From contig NZ_CANLZV010000013.1 of assembly GCF_947495665.1 (NCBI RefSeq), positions 62,001 through 126,000 on the forward strand: 64,000 bases of DNA, in the 5' to 3' direction. Position numbers and translations under genes: made by a program. The number at the start of each line of letters is the position of its first letter. Position 1 is the first letter of the stretch. Below, in pieces: positions 53,882 through 62,544 of the stretch. This DNA is from an uncultured Sunxiuqinia sp. GTDB taxonomy: Bacteria; Bacteroidota; Bacteroidia; Bacteroidales; Prolixibacteraceae. The notes beneath the pieces were generated by a model. That model had not been told where the DNA came from, did no database searches, and saw nothing but the letters and a program-made list of their open reading frames with translations.

Positions 53882-53959
53882 TTCTGTTATTTTAAAGTTT
53901 AATTCTAAATCATTTAACAAGACATTGGACCATTTAGTTTGACTTCAAAAAATAACCCT

Positions 53960-55084
53960 ATGAAAAATTCACTGCTGTTTATTGTGTTGATAACCATTTC
54001 GTTGGTTTCGTGTAATTCACCTAAAGAAACCCTTTTGTATGTTGGAACCTACACCGGAGGCGATAGCGAAGGAATATATTGTTACGGTTTTGACAGCAAA
54101 ACCGGACAGCTGACGTCGAAATTTGTGACTCCGAATCGGGAAAATCCCTCATTTTTGGCTCTTTCGCCAGATCAAAACTACTTGTATGCGGTTTCGGAGG
54201 TGAAGGAAAGCCCGCAGATTGATAGTGGTTCGGTAACCGCTTACCGGATTGGGAAGTCGGGTGAGCTTGAAAAATTAAATCAGAAAGCAACAAAAGGATA
54301 TCATCCGTGTCATGTGACGGTTTCGCCCGATGGCCGGTTTGTGGTAGCTTCCAATTACAGCAGCGGCAGTTTGAGTTTTTTCAGGGTGGAAAACGATGGC
54401 CGTTTAAGCGACTCGTTTCAGCAAATTCAACATGTTGGTTCGGGTAAGGACTCGATCCGTCAAACAGCGCCTTATGCTCATTCTGCTTTATTTGACTCTT
54501 CCGGCGAGCTGTTAATCTCAGCAGATTTGGGAACCGACAAGCTGGAGTTTTATCGGTATGATAAAGGTGTCGGGCAGTTTGAACCTGCCGAACAGGCTTA
54601 TGTGGCCATGACGTCAGGGGCAGGACCCCGTCATTTCGCTTTTGCTCCTGACGGGCAGTTCATCTATGTGATGAACGAGTTGAATTCAGAAGTGAGTGTT
54701 CTGGCAAAAGATGGCGAAACGTTTGAGCGGATTCAAAGTTTGTCGGCTTTACCTGAGGGCTTTGAGGGAATCAGTTACGGAGCTGATATTCATGTAAGTG
54801 CTGATGGACGGTTTGTCTACAGTTCAAATCGTGGGCACAACTCCATTGCTGTTTTTTCCAGAAATGATGATGGCACGCTGAAGTTGCAGGAAACAGAGCC
54901 AGTTCAGGGAGACTGGCCACGTAATTTTGCGCTGTCGCCTGATGGACGTTTTCTGTTGGTAGCCAATCAGAAGAGTAACAATGTGAGTGTCTTTCAGGTG
55001 GATCCGGCAACCGGAGCGCTTAGCTATACCGGGCAAAATCTTGAGATTCCGGAACCTGTTTGTTTGACGTTTTGGGTAAAATAA
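53960..55084 (+). CDS. Pgl/YbhE-family lactonase, lipoprotein
   Basis: 374 residues from the ATG at 53960, chosen because it gives a lipoprotein signal (LVS-C18); an upstream TTG in frame does not. Seven-bladed propeller of the 6-phosphogluconolactonase family: LLYVGTYTGGDSEGIYCY, NPSFLALSPDQNYLYAVSE, GYHPCHVTVSPDGRFVVASNY, GAGPRHFAFAPDGQFIYVMNEL, ADIHVSADGRFVYSSNRGHNSIAVF and WPRNFALSPDGRFLLVANQKSNNVSVF. Because it is lipid-anchored outside the cytoplasm, its substrate is probably an unphosphorylated aldonolactone. The next gene encodes a sugar dehydrogenase that could make such lactones. Confidence 0.92.
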   Translation: MKNSLLFIVLITISLVSCNSPKETLLYVGTYTGGDSEGIYCYGFDSKTGQLTSKFVTPNRENPSFLALSPDQNYLYAVSEVKESPQIDSGSVTAYRIGKSGELEKLNQKATKGYHPCHVTVSPDGRFVVASNYSSGSLSFFRVENDGRLSDSFQQIQHVGSGKDSIRQTAPYAHSALFDSSGELLISADLGTDKLEFYRYDKGVGQFEPAEQAYVAMTSGAGPRHFAFAPDGQFIYVMNELNSEVSVLAKDGETFERIQSLSALPEGFEGISYGADIHVSADGRFVYSSNRGHNSIAVFSRNDDGTLKLQETEPVQGDWPRNFALSPDGRFLLVANQKSNNVSVFQVDPATGALSYTGQNLEIPEPVCLTFWVK

Positions 55085-55205
55085 GTTCGTAGTGCGGGTA
55101 TAGCTTGATTAATATCAACTAAATAGTCCTGAAAATTGCAACAAAAGCACTAACTTTTTAGGCCAATTGTTGTTGGGATGAATGAAAACTTAAAGCGCTA
55201 AAAAA

Positions 55206-56618
55206 ATGAATCAAAACGTACCTAAATTTTCTGTTTCGTTGCTTGCTTTGCTTTTTTTGTTTGGAAGTTGTTCGGTGGGCAACGGCCAGCACAGCGAACA
55301 GCAGATGGAACAGGCTGCAGCGAATTATCAAAACTACTGTGCCGGATGTCACGGCAATCAGCTTGAAAAATTTGAAGATAAAGACTGGATGTATGGCGAT
55401 GACAATGCCGCCATTGTTCACAGCATTACTTTTGGACAGGAGGAAATGGGGATGCCAGGCTTTGAAGCCACCTTTTCCACCGAAGAGATTTCGGCACTTG
55501 CTGAATATGTGAAAGCAGGTATTCCGGAAGATAAAGCAAGCTTGAAACCGGCTCTTTCCGGCAATCAAGTGGTGAAGTCTGAAGTGCAAAACTTTTTGGT
55601 TGACACAGTGGTCTCCGGTTTAGCAGTTCCCTGGGGCCTGGAGTTTCTTCCCAATGGCGACTTGTTGATTGCTGAGCGCTCAGCGAAGCTTTTTCGTTTT
55701 ACCAATGATGAGTTGCAGGAAATATCCGGCTTGCCTGAAATTATGGTGAAAGGGCAGGGGGGACTGATGGACCTGGAGTTGCACCCTGATTACGAGGAAA
55801 ATGGCTGGCTCTATATTTCATATTCCGGCTATGCCGATGATAAGCGCGAGGAAGGTTGCACCAATGTGATGCGTGCCCGGCTTAACGGAAATCAGCTGGT
55901 AGATCAGGAAGTTATTTTTAACGGAACGCCTGATTCCAACAAGGGGCATCACTGGGGCTGTAAGCTGGAGTTTGACAAGGATGGCTATTTATTTTTTGGC
56001 ATTGGCGATCGCGGAAGCCGTGATGTAAACCCACAAAGTTTAAGTAATCACAGTGGTAAGATACACCGGATTTATGATGACGGAGCTATTCCCGAAGACA
56101 ACCCATTTATCGATACGCCCAACGCCATGCGCAGTATTTATTCGTACGGACATCGCAATCCTCAAGGCACGTGCATGGATCCGGAAACTGGCGAGATTTG
56201 GGAAACAGAGCATGGCCCACGTGGTGGCGATGAGCTGAACCTGATCAAGCCCGGACGGAATTATGGCTGGCCTGTCATTTCTTATGGAATCAATTACGAT
56301 GGAACCACTTTTACCGAGCTGACCGAGAAAGAGGGGATGGAGCAGCCGGTAACTTATTGGGTACCGTCCATCGCTCCCTGTGGAACCACCTTTGTGAAAG
56401 GAAACCGGTATGAAAACTGGAAAAACAATATTTTGGTTGGCTCGCTGCGTTTTATGTATGTTGAGCGCGTGGTGATGGAAGGTGGCGAGGTTACTCATCA
56501 GGAAAAACTACTGGAGGGAATTGGCCGTGTTCGGAATGTGGAGATGAGCCCGGATGGCTATGTTTATGTGGCGATTGAGAACCCTGGAAAAATTCTAAGG
56601 TTGGTGCCTGTCCTTTAG
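55206..56618 (+). CDS. Cytochrome c / PQQ-dependent aldose (glucose/sorbosone) dehydrogenase fusion, lipoprotein
   Basis: 470 residues. Lipobox FGS-C22 is followed by a short cytochrome c domain with the haem site C45-A-G-C48-H49 and a Met-containing MGMPGF motif as likely sixth ligand (about residue 81-86). From about 130 a six-bladed GSDH propeller follows: VVSGLAVPWGLEFLPNGDLLIAER, GQGGLMDLELHPDYEENGWLYISYSG, HHWGCKLEFDKDGYLFFGIGDRG, YGHRNPQGTCMDPETGEIWETEHGPRGGDELN. Such enzymes oxidise aldoses to lactones with PQQ and pass electrons to haem. Fusion of donor and acceptor domains in one lipoprotein places the reaction in the periplasm. Confidence 0.92.
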   Translation: MNQNVPKFSVSLLALLFLFGSCSVGNGQHSEQQMEQAAANYQNYCAGCHGNQLEKFEDKDWMYGDDNAAIVHSITFGQEEMGMPGFEATFSTEEISALAEYVKAGIPEDKASLKPALSGNQVVKSEVQNFLVDTVVSGLAVPWGLEFLPNGDLLIAERSAKLFRFTNDELQEISGLPEIMVKGQGGLMDLELHPDYEENGWLYISYSGYADDKREEGCTNVMRARLNGNQLVDQEVIFNGTPDSNKGHHWGCKLEFDKDGYLFFGIGDRGSRDVNPQSLSNHSGKIHRIYDDGAIPEDNPFIDTPNAMRSIYSYGHRNPQGTCMDPETGEIWETEHGPRGGDELNLIKPGRNYGWPVISYGINYDGTTFTELTEKEGMEQPVTYWVPSIAPCGTTFVKGNRYENWKNNILVGSLRFMYVERVVMEGGEVTHQEKLLEGIGRVRNVEMSPDGYVYVAIENPGKILRLVPVL

Positions 56619-56653
56619 TTGAAGATCATTTTAGATAGATTCGTATAGATGAA

Positions 56654-56680
56654 AGGCTCCCAATTATGGGAGTCTTTTTT
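56654..56680 (+). terminator. Terminator after the dehydrogenase gene
   Basis: A 9-bp stem including one G-U and a mismatch-free core (CTCCCA with TGGGAG) closes a 4-base loop and is followed by six T residues. Confidence 0.8.
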
Positions 56681-56834
56681 GTTTGGAAGAATTGATCAGT
56701 TATGGGCATCTTATTCCTTTGGTTTGCCTTGCTTGAGAATGGATTTTGCAAAGGTAGTTCCGTGAGTTTGAAACGGTTTATTTTCATTTTGAATGATTGG
56801 GCACCTGTAATTAAACTATCTGCTAAAAAATGCG

Positions 56835-56842
56835 TACTTTTG
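56835..56842 (+). promoter_or_regulatory. -7 box TACTTTTG for the Lrp/AsnC gene
   Basis: Exact TANNTTTG match, 30 bases before the start codon. Confidence 0.65.
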
Positions 56843-56872
56843 GGCGCAATAAATTAAGTCAGAAGATAGAAT

Positions 56873-57340
56873 ATGACACTACGAAACAACTTGGACCAGA
56901 TTGATTTACACATTCTGGACATTATAACTAAAAATGCACGGATTCCTTTTAAGGATGTTGCTGCAGAGGTGGGGATCTCACGTGCTGCTGTTCATCAACG
57001 CGTCAACCGGATGATTGAGATGAAGGTGATAACCGGTTCGGGCTACCACATTGATCCGAAGAAGGTGGATTACAAAACCTGCACTTATGTGGGGGTATTC
57101 CTCGAAAAAGGAGGATTTTACGAAGATGTTGCCAAGCAACTTCAGGATATTCCGGAAATTGTTGAATGCCACTATACCACGGGGCAGTACGCTATTTTTG
57201 TAAAAGTGTATGCCCGTGATAATGAACACCTCAAAGAGGTTTTAAGTGACAAGATGCAGAAAATTCCCGGAATATCAAGTACGGAAACTTTTATTTCCCT
57301 GGAAGAAACCTTTAAGCGTCAGGTGCCGATTCATGAATGA
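56873..57340 (+). CDS. Lrp/AsnC-family transcriptional regulator
   Basis: 155 residues. The N-terminal helix-turn-helix reads LDQIDLHILDIITKNARIPFKDVAAEVGISRAAVHQRVNRMIEMKVITG, as in Lrp/AsnC. The C-terminal RAM/AsnC effector domain has VGVFLEKGGFYEDVAKQLQDIPEIVECHYTTGQYAIFVKVYA. Members form octameric rings and sense amino acids. It overlaps the convergent rlmB gene by 10 bases at its 3' end. Confidence 0.95.
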   Translation: MTLRNNLDQIDLHILDIITKNARIPFKDVAAEVGISRAAVHQRVNRMIEMKVITGSGYHIDPKKVDYKTCTYVGVFLEKGGFYEDVAKQLQDIPEIVECHYTTGQYAIFVKVYARDNEHLKEVLSDKMQKIPGISSTETFISLEETFKRQVPIHE

Positions 57341-58098
57341 TGAAGCCGCTGCCTGACAGCTTCATAAACCAATAAGCCGGCTGCGACAGATACATTTAAC
57401 GATTCGATCTTTCCAAGAATTGGAATTTGGACCTGCGCATCGGCTAAATTCAAAATCTGCTTTTCAATTCCCCGCTCCTCTGAACCCATCACAATGGCTG
57501 TTGGCCCCGTCAGGTCGGCTTGGGTATAGTTGTCTGATGACTTTTCCGTGGCAGCCGCAATTTTCAAACCGGATTCCTTGAGGAAAAGGACACTCTTCTT
57601 CAGGTCTTTGGTTCGGCAAATAGGCACCAAGTGCAAGGCGCCGGCTGATGTTTTTACTGCATCGGCGTTGATTCGGGCCGCACCTTTTTCAGGAATCAGA
57701 ACCGCATCCACTCCGGCGCATTCAGCCGTTCGTACAATCGCTCCAAAGTTTCGCACATCTGTCACCTGATCAAGTACAAGAATCAATGGGTTTTTACCGG
57801 CCTCAAACAGCCCGGGCAGGAAATTCTCCACATCATAAAATGTTACCGGCGAAATAAAGGCCAAAACGCCTTGGTGGTTTTTGCGGGTAACCCGGTTGAT
57901 CTTTTCCTGAGGAACATATTGAAACGGAACCTGGTTTTCTTTGATTTTTTCGAAAAGTTCCTTGAACAGCTCTCCGCCTAATCCTTTTTTGATCAGTATT
58001 TTTTCAACTTCTTTTCCTGAGTCGATGGCTTCAATAACGGCACGGATGCCAAAAATAAAGTCATCGGTATTTTTTTGTGGTCGGTTCATGTTTACCAT
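57331..58098 (-). CDS. rlmB: 23S rRNA (guanosine-2'-O-)-methyltransferase RlmB
   Basis: 255 residues. N-terminal substrate-binding domain (DDFIFGIRAVIEAIDSGKEVEKILIKKG) and a SPOUT methyltransferase domain with LVLDQVTDVRNFGAIVRTAECAGVDAVL, AIVMGSEERGIEKQIL and the trefoil-knot end PILGKIESLNVSVAAGLLVYEAVRQR. It methylates G2251-type sites in 23S rRNA. Its start overlaps the 3' end of the ABC-F gene by 7 bases (ATGGTAA arrangement), which supports 58098 as start and translational coupling; ATG at 58089 is an alternative. Confidence 0.95.
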   Translation of the reverse strand: MVNMNRPQKNTDDFIFGIRAVIEAIDSGKEVEKILIKKGLGGELFKELFEKIKENQVPFQYVPQEKINRVTRKNHQGVLAFISPVTFYDVENFLPGLFEAGKNPLILVLDQVTDVRNFGAIVRTAECAGVDAVLIPEKGAARINADAVKTSAGALHLVPICRTKDLKKSVLFLKESGLKIAAATEKSSDNYTQADLTGPTAIVMGSEERGIEKQILNLADAQVQIPILGKIESLNVSVAAGLLVYEAVRQRLHHS

Positions 58099-60041
58099 GT
58101 TTTTTGTAGTTTCAAAGATTCATATTCCTCCAGGTTGGCTTCCCATTCGTGCATCACTTGCTCCAGCCTGGTTTTTAACTGATCGTATTGTTCAAAAATG
58201 TCGGAATCGTTGATGTTTTCCGGTTGAGCCATTTTTAAGTCGAATTCTTCCAGCTTAGCTTCCATCTCGGTGATGGTTTCTTCTGCCTGTGCAATTTGCT
58301 TTTCCAGCCGGCTGATATTTTTGTTGATCTCTTTACGTTCTTCGTAGCTCAGTTTATTTTCAACAGACTGCGTTTTTTCTTTCTTTTCAGCAACCGGATT
58401 GCTTCGGTCTTTGCGCTCCAGTTCCTTCATGGAGTCCAGCTTTTTTCGGCGCAGAAACTCGTAAATGCCTCCGAGGTGTTGTTTGATCTTTCGGTCTTTA
58501 AACTCGTAAATACAATTCACCAGGCCATCCAAAAATTCCCGGTCGTGCGATACAACCAAGACAGTTCCTTCATAGCTGGCCAAAGCCTGCTTGAGCATTT
58601 CTTTTGAGCGAATGTCGAGGTGGTTGGTCGGTTCGTCCATCACCAGAAAGTTCACTGGTTCCAGCATCAGGCGGATCATGGCGAGCCGCGAGCGTTCTCC
58701 ACCGGAAAGCACTTTCACTTTTTTCTCAACATCTTCGCCCGAAAACATAAAGGCACCAAGGATATCCCTGATTTTTGTCCGGATATCGCCTACGGCAATC
58801 TGGTCGATGGTTTCCAGAACAGTCAGGTTTTCATCCAAACGTTGAGCCTGATCCTGCGCAAAATAGCCAATTTTTACATTGTGCCCTATTTTCATGCTGC
58901 CCTGGTACTCCAGTTCGTTCAGGATGATACGGGCCAGGGTTGTCTTTCCCTCCCCGTTTTTACCAACAAAGGCTACTTTTTCACCCCGCTCTATCATCAG
59001 GTGAATGTCATCCAGAACGAGCAAGTCCCCGTATTTTTTGGTCAGATGCTTGCATTCTGCAACAATGGTTCCGGAGCGTTCGGGCGGCTGAAAGCGAATA
59101 TTCAGGCGCGAGTTGTCTTCTTCTTCAATCTCAATGCGATCCAGCTTTTCGAGCATTTTAGTCCGCGATTGAACCTGAACGGCTTTGGTTGCTTTGTACC
59201 GAAAACGCTCAATAAACTTTTCGGTGTCTTCAATCAGTTTTTGCTGATTTTTATAGGCAGCCAGCTGAGTTTCGCGGTTTTCTTGCCGTAAAACAAGGTA
59301 GCGCGAGTAGTTGGCTTTGTAATCGTATATTTTACCCAGTGAAATTTCGATGGTCCGGTTGGTTACGGCATCCAAAAAGGCCCGGTCGTGCGAAACCAAT
59401 ACTACTGCCCCGGGGTACACTTTCAGGAAGTCTTCCAGCCATTGAATGGACTCAATATCGAGGTGGTTGGTCGGCTCATCCAGAAGGAAGACATCCGGCT
59501 TTTTCAACAAGATTTTGGCCAGCTCGATTCGCATTCGCCAACCTCCGCTGAATTCCGATGTCGCTCGTGTAAAATCACTGCGTTTGAATCCCAGCCCCAA
59601 GAGTGTTTGTTCAATTTCCGCTTCAAAATTAACCCCGCCAACCAGGTGGTACCGATCGTTGAGTATGGTAACCTGCGTAATCAGGTTCATGTATTCGTCC
59701 GACTCGTAATCCTCGCGGGTAGAAATTTGATGGTTGATGTGGTCAATTTGGTTTTTAATTTGAAGGATTTCATCAAAGGCGGTTTTGGCCTCTTCAAACA
59801 CGCTTTGGTTGTCCGCAACATTCATGTGCTGGGGAAGGTAACCTACCCGGATGTCTTTGGGTACAACCACCGAGCCTTCGCTGGGAAACTGATGCCCGGC
59901 AATAATTTTCAACAGGGTGGATTTTCCCGCCCCGTTTTTCCCGGCCAGACCAATCCGGTCCTTGGGGGTGATTAAAAACGAAATCTTTTTTAAAAGCTCA
60001 AATCCGCCAAAACTGACAACTAACTGATCAACTGAAATCAT
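58092..60041 (-). CDS. ABC-F family ATPase, ribosome-associated
   Basis: 649 residues from the ATG at 60041; the upstream TTG in frame is within the -7 box. Two ABC domains lack membrane segments: Walker A GKNGAGKSTL and GKNGEGKTTL, signatures EFSGGWRMRIELAKIL and LSGGERSRLAMIRLM, Walker B LLDEPTNHLD and VMDEPTNHLD. The inter-domain linker (about 245-310) holds the P-site tRNA-interaction motif region, and the last 110 residues form a charged coiled coil. ABC-F proteins act on the ribosome as translation factors or antibiotic protectors; this one resembles the housekeeping Uup/YdiF type. It is cotranscribed with rlmB. Confidence 0.94.
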   Translation of the reverse strand: MISVDQLVVSFGGFELLKKISFLITPKDRIGLAGKNGAGKSTLLKIIAGHQFPSEGSVVVPKDIRVGYLPQHMNVADNQSVFEEAKTAFDEILQIKNQIDHINHQISTREDYESDEYMNLITQVTILNDRYHLVGGVNFEAEIEQTLLGLGFKRSDFTRATSEFSGGWRMRIELAKILLKKPDVFLLDEPTNHLDIESIQWLEDFLKVYPGAVVLVSHDRAFLDAVTNRTIEISLGKIYDYKANYSRYLVLRQENRETQLAAYKNQQKLIEDTEKFIERFRYKATKAVQVQSRTKMLEKLDRIEIEEEDNSRLNIRFQPPERSGTIVAECKHLTKKYGDLLVLDDIHLMIERGEKVAFVGKNGEGKTTLARIILNELEYQGSMKIGHNVKIGYFAQDQAQRLDENLTVLETIDQIAVGDIRTKIRDILGAFMFSGEDVEKKVKVLSGGERSRLAMIRLMLEPVNFLVMDEPTNHLDIRSKEMLKQALASYEGTVLVVSHDREFLDGLVNCIYEFKDRKIKQHLGGIYEFLRRKKLDSMKELERKDRSNPVAEKKEKTQSVENKLSYEERKEINKNISRLEKQIAQAEETITEMEAKLEEFDLKMAQPENINDSDIFEQYDQLKTRLEQVMHEWEANLEEYESLKLQKTW

Positions 60042-60062
60042 AATTATTCGAAAATTGAGGTG

Positions 60063-60070
60063 CAAAGATA
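60063..60070 (-). promoter_or_regulatory. -7 box TATCTTTG for the ABC-F/rlmB operon
   Basis: Exact TANNTTTG match on the minus strand, 21 bases before the ATG at 60041. Confidence 0.7.
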
Positions 60071-60251
60071 AGACAATCCCGCTGAAAATTTCGGTTTATT
60101 CTGTTTCGCTGTACAGAGTGGGCTTACTTCCATGTTTTTTGGAGAGTAATCCTCCTTCAAACAAAGGCTTCATCCACGAACTTTGAGAGGTTTTCCGGGG
60201 ATTCTGCTCAAGTCTGCAAAGAATCCAAGCTTGGAGTGTCATTCATTTTTC

Positions 60252-60259
60252 TATTTTTG
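60252..60259 (+). promoter_or_regulatory. -7 box TATTTTTG for the RlmD-like gene
   Basis: Exact TANNTTTG match 20 bases before the start, with TTGG at 60231-60234 as a possible -33 element. Confidence 0.65.
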
Positions 60260-60279
60260 CAGAAAATATAGATGAGATC

Positions 60280-61689
60280 ATGGGACGAAGCCGCAGAAAA
60301 AAGCCTTTTTATGAGCAAGTTACAATAACGGATATTGGTGCTGAAGGGAAAGCCATTGCACGTGTCAATGAGAAAGTTGTTTTCACAACCCACGTTATTC
60401 CGGGTGATGTTGTTGACCTACAGGTTACTAAAAAACGTAAAAGTTATGAAGAGGCCCGGGTAATGCACGTGCATGAAAAATCAGCCGACCGTGTCGAGGC
60501 TTTTTGTGCTTACTTTGGAATTTGTGGAGGTTGTAAATGGCAGTTTTTACCGTATGAAAAGCAGCTTTTTTACAAGCAGAAACAAGTCGTGGATCAGCTT
60601 CAACGGCTGGCACGGGTGGAGTTGCCTGAGATCATGCCCATCATGGGATCGGCAAAAGACACCTTTTATCGGAATAAACTGGAGTTTAGTTTCTCAAACA
60701 AACGCTGGATGACCAAAGATGAGATGGATGCCGAAGAAGAGCCTGAAGCAATGAATGCGCTGGGCTTCCATATTCCCCGCATGTTCGATAAAATTGTGGA
60801 TGTTGAAAAGTGCTGGCTGCAGCCTGATCCGTCGAACCAAATCCGCAACTTTGTTCGGGCTTATGCCTTGGAGCACGGATTGGCGTTTTTTGATATCCGC
60901 AACCAGGAGGGCTTTCTTCGCAACATGATTGTACGTACCGCTTCAACGGGCGAAACCATGTTGATTCTGGCTTTTTATCAGGAAGATGTTGAAAAGCGGG
61001 AAGGTTTGCTGAACGCCATTGCTTCGGAATTTCCGGATTTAACTTCGCTCATGTATGTGATCAATACCAAAGGAAACGACACCATTACCGATCAGGAGAT
61101 TATTACGTATCGTGGGCGCGATCATATTTTTGAGGAAATGGAAGGGCTACGTTTTAAAATTGGGCCCAAAAGTTTTTATCAAACGAACTCAGAACAAGCC
61201 TACGAATTGTATAAGGTAGCCCGTGATTTTGCAAGTCTGACTGGTGATGAGGTGGTGTATGACTTGTACACCGGCACAGGAACCATCGCTAATTTTGTGG
61301 CATCGAAAGCCAAAAAAGTGGTGGGCGTGGAGTATGTACCGGAAGCCATTGAGGATGCCAAAATCAATTCTGAAATTAACGGTATTGACAATACTTCTTT
61401 TTATGCTGGCGACATGAAAGCTGTGCTAAACGAGGCGTTTATTGCCGAAAACGGGCAACCGGAAGTAATCATTACCGACCCGCCAAGAGCCGGAATGCAC
61501 GAGGATGTGGTTAAAACCATCTTAACGGTTGCTCCGCAGAGAATTGTTTATGTTAGTTGTAATCCGGCGTCACAGGCCCGCGACCTAGCTCTGCTGGACG
61601 AGAAATACCGGGTGGTGAAAATTCAGCCGGTGGATATGTTCCCACACACGCATCACGTGGAAAATGTGGTTTTACTTGAGCTGAAATAG
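60280..61689 (+). CDS. rlmD: 23S rRNA (uracil-5-)-methyltransferase, RlmD/RumA type
   Basis: 469 residues. An N-terminal TRAM RNA-binding domain (VTITDIGAEGKAIARVNEKVVFTTHVIPGDVV) is followed by a 4Fe-4S site (CAYFGICGGCKW), then the Rossmann methyltransferase with FYQTNSEQAYELY, YDLYTGTGTIANFVA, TDPPRAGMHEDV and the catalytic Cys in YVSCNPASQARDL. It methylates uracil in 23S rRNA; the RlmC/RlmD distinction cannot be fixed from sequence reading alone. It is followed by yaaA after 50 bases. Confidence 0.92.
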   Translation: MGRSRRKKPFYEQVTITDIGAEGKAIARVNEKVVFTTHVIPGDVVDLQVTKKRKSYEEARVMHVHEKSADRVEAFCAYFGICGGCKWQFLPYEKQLFYKQKQVVDQLQRLARVELPEIMPIMGSAKDTFYRNKLEFSFSNKRWMTKDEMDAEEEPEAMNALGFHIPRMFDKIVDVEKCWLQPDPSNQIRNFVRAYALEHGLAFFDIRNQEGFLRNMIVRTASTGETMLILAFYQEDVEKREGLLNAIASEFPDLTSLMYVINTKGNDTITDQEIITYRGRDHIFEEMEGLRFKIGPKSFYQTNSEQAYELYKVARDFASLTGDEVVYDLYTGTGTIANFVASKAKKVVGVEYVPEAIEDAKINSEINGIDNTSFYAGDMKAVLNEAFIAENGQPEVIITDPPRAGMHEDVVKTILTVAPQRIVYVSCNPASQARDLALLDEKYRVVKIQPVDMFPHTHHVENVVLLELK

Positions 61690-61739
61690 CTAAACATTTT
61701 GATTTTTGGCTTGTTTTAAATGCACAAAAAACTGAAATT

Positions 61740-62507
61740 ATGCTCATACTTATTTCACCAGCCAAGTCCTTGGATTTTGAATCCAAATCGGTAACTGATA
61801 AATATTCACAGCCGCTCTTCTTAAAAGAAGCCCGGCAAATTAATAAGGAACTGAGGAAGCTTTCGCCCAATGATTTGTCTCAGTTGATGAGCATTTCGGA
61901 TAAGCTGGGAGAACTTAATTTTGAGCGGAATCAGACCTGGAAAACACCGTTCACACCGGACAATGCCAAACAAGCCATATTGGCTTTTACCGGCGATGTG
62001 TACCAGGGGCTGGATGCCAGCCATTTTTCTGAGAGAGATTTTGAAGTGGCTCAGGAAAAAATTCGGATTCTTTCCGGGCTTTATGGCGTGTTAAAGCCGC
62101 TGGATTTGATTCAGCCTTACCGTCTGGAAATGGGTACGAAATTTGGCATTGACGGCGGTACAAACTTGTATGAGTTTTGGCAGTCAAAAATAAGTCAGGC
62201 CATCAATAGCGAGTTGAAAAAAAATACTGGCGTACTGGTAAACCTGGCTTCAAATGAATATTTCAAAGCTGTTGATCCGAAAAAAATCGAAGGGGAAATT
62301 ATAAGCCCGGCCTTTAAGGATCTGAAGAACGGGAAGTACAAAATCATTTCTTTCTACGCCAAAAAAGCACGTGGTTTAATGAGCCGTTTTATCGTGCAAA
62401 ACAATATCTCGAATCCGGAAGACTTGAAAGCTTTCGATCTTGATGGTTATTATTTCAACAACGAACTTTCCAAAGGAAAAAACTGGGTGTTTACACGCGA
62501 CCATTAA
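61740..62507 (+). CDS. yaaA: YaaA-family peroxide stress protein
   Basis: 255 residues, full length for the family. Starts MLILISPAKSLDFES and shows the conserved RNQTWKTPFTPDNAKQAILAFTGDVYQGLDA, RILSGLYGVLKPLDLIQPYRLEMGT, LVNLASNEYFKAVDP and FYAKKARGLMSRFI segments. YaaA binds DNA and lowers intracellular free iron damage during hydrogen peroxide stress in E. coli. It follows the rRNA methyltransferase in the same direction and may be cotranscribed. Confidence 0.95.
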   Translation: MLILISPAKSLDFESKSVTDKYSQPLFLKEARQINKELRKLSPNDLSQLMSISDKLGELNFERNQTWKTPFTPDNAKQAILAFTGDVYQGLDASHFSERDFEVAQEKIRILSGLYGVLKPLDLIQPYRLEMGTKFGIDGGTNLYEFWQSKISQAINSELKKNTGVLVNLASNEYFKAVDPKKIEGEIISPAFKDLKNGKYKIISFYAKKARGLMSRFIVQNNISNPEDLKAFDLDGYYFNNELSKGKNWVFTRDH

Positions 62508-62544
62508 GTAGTTGCCGCAGCCATATTGGGGGCTTTGAAGGGGG

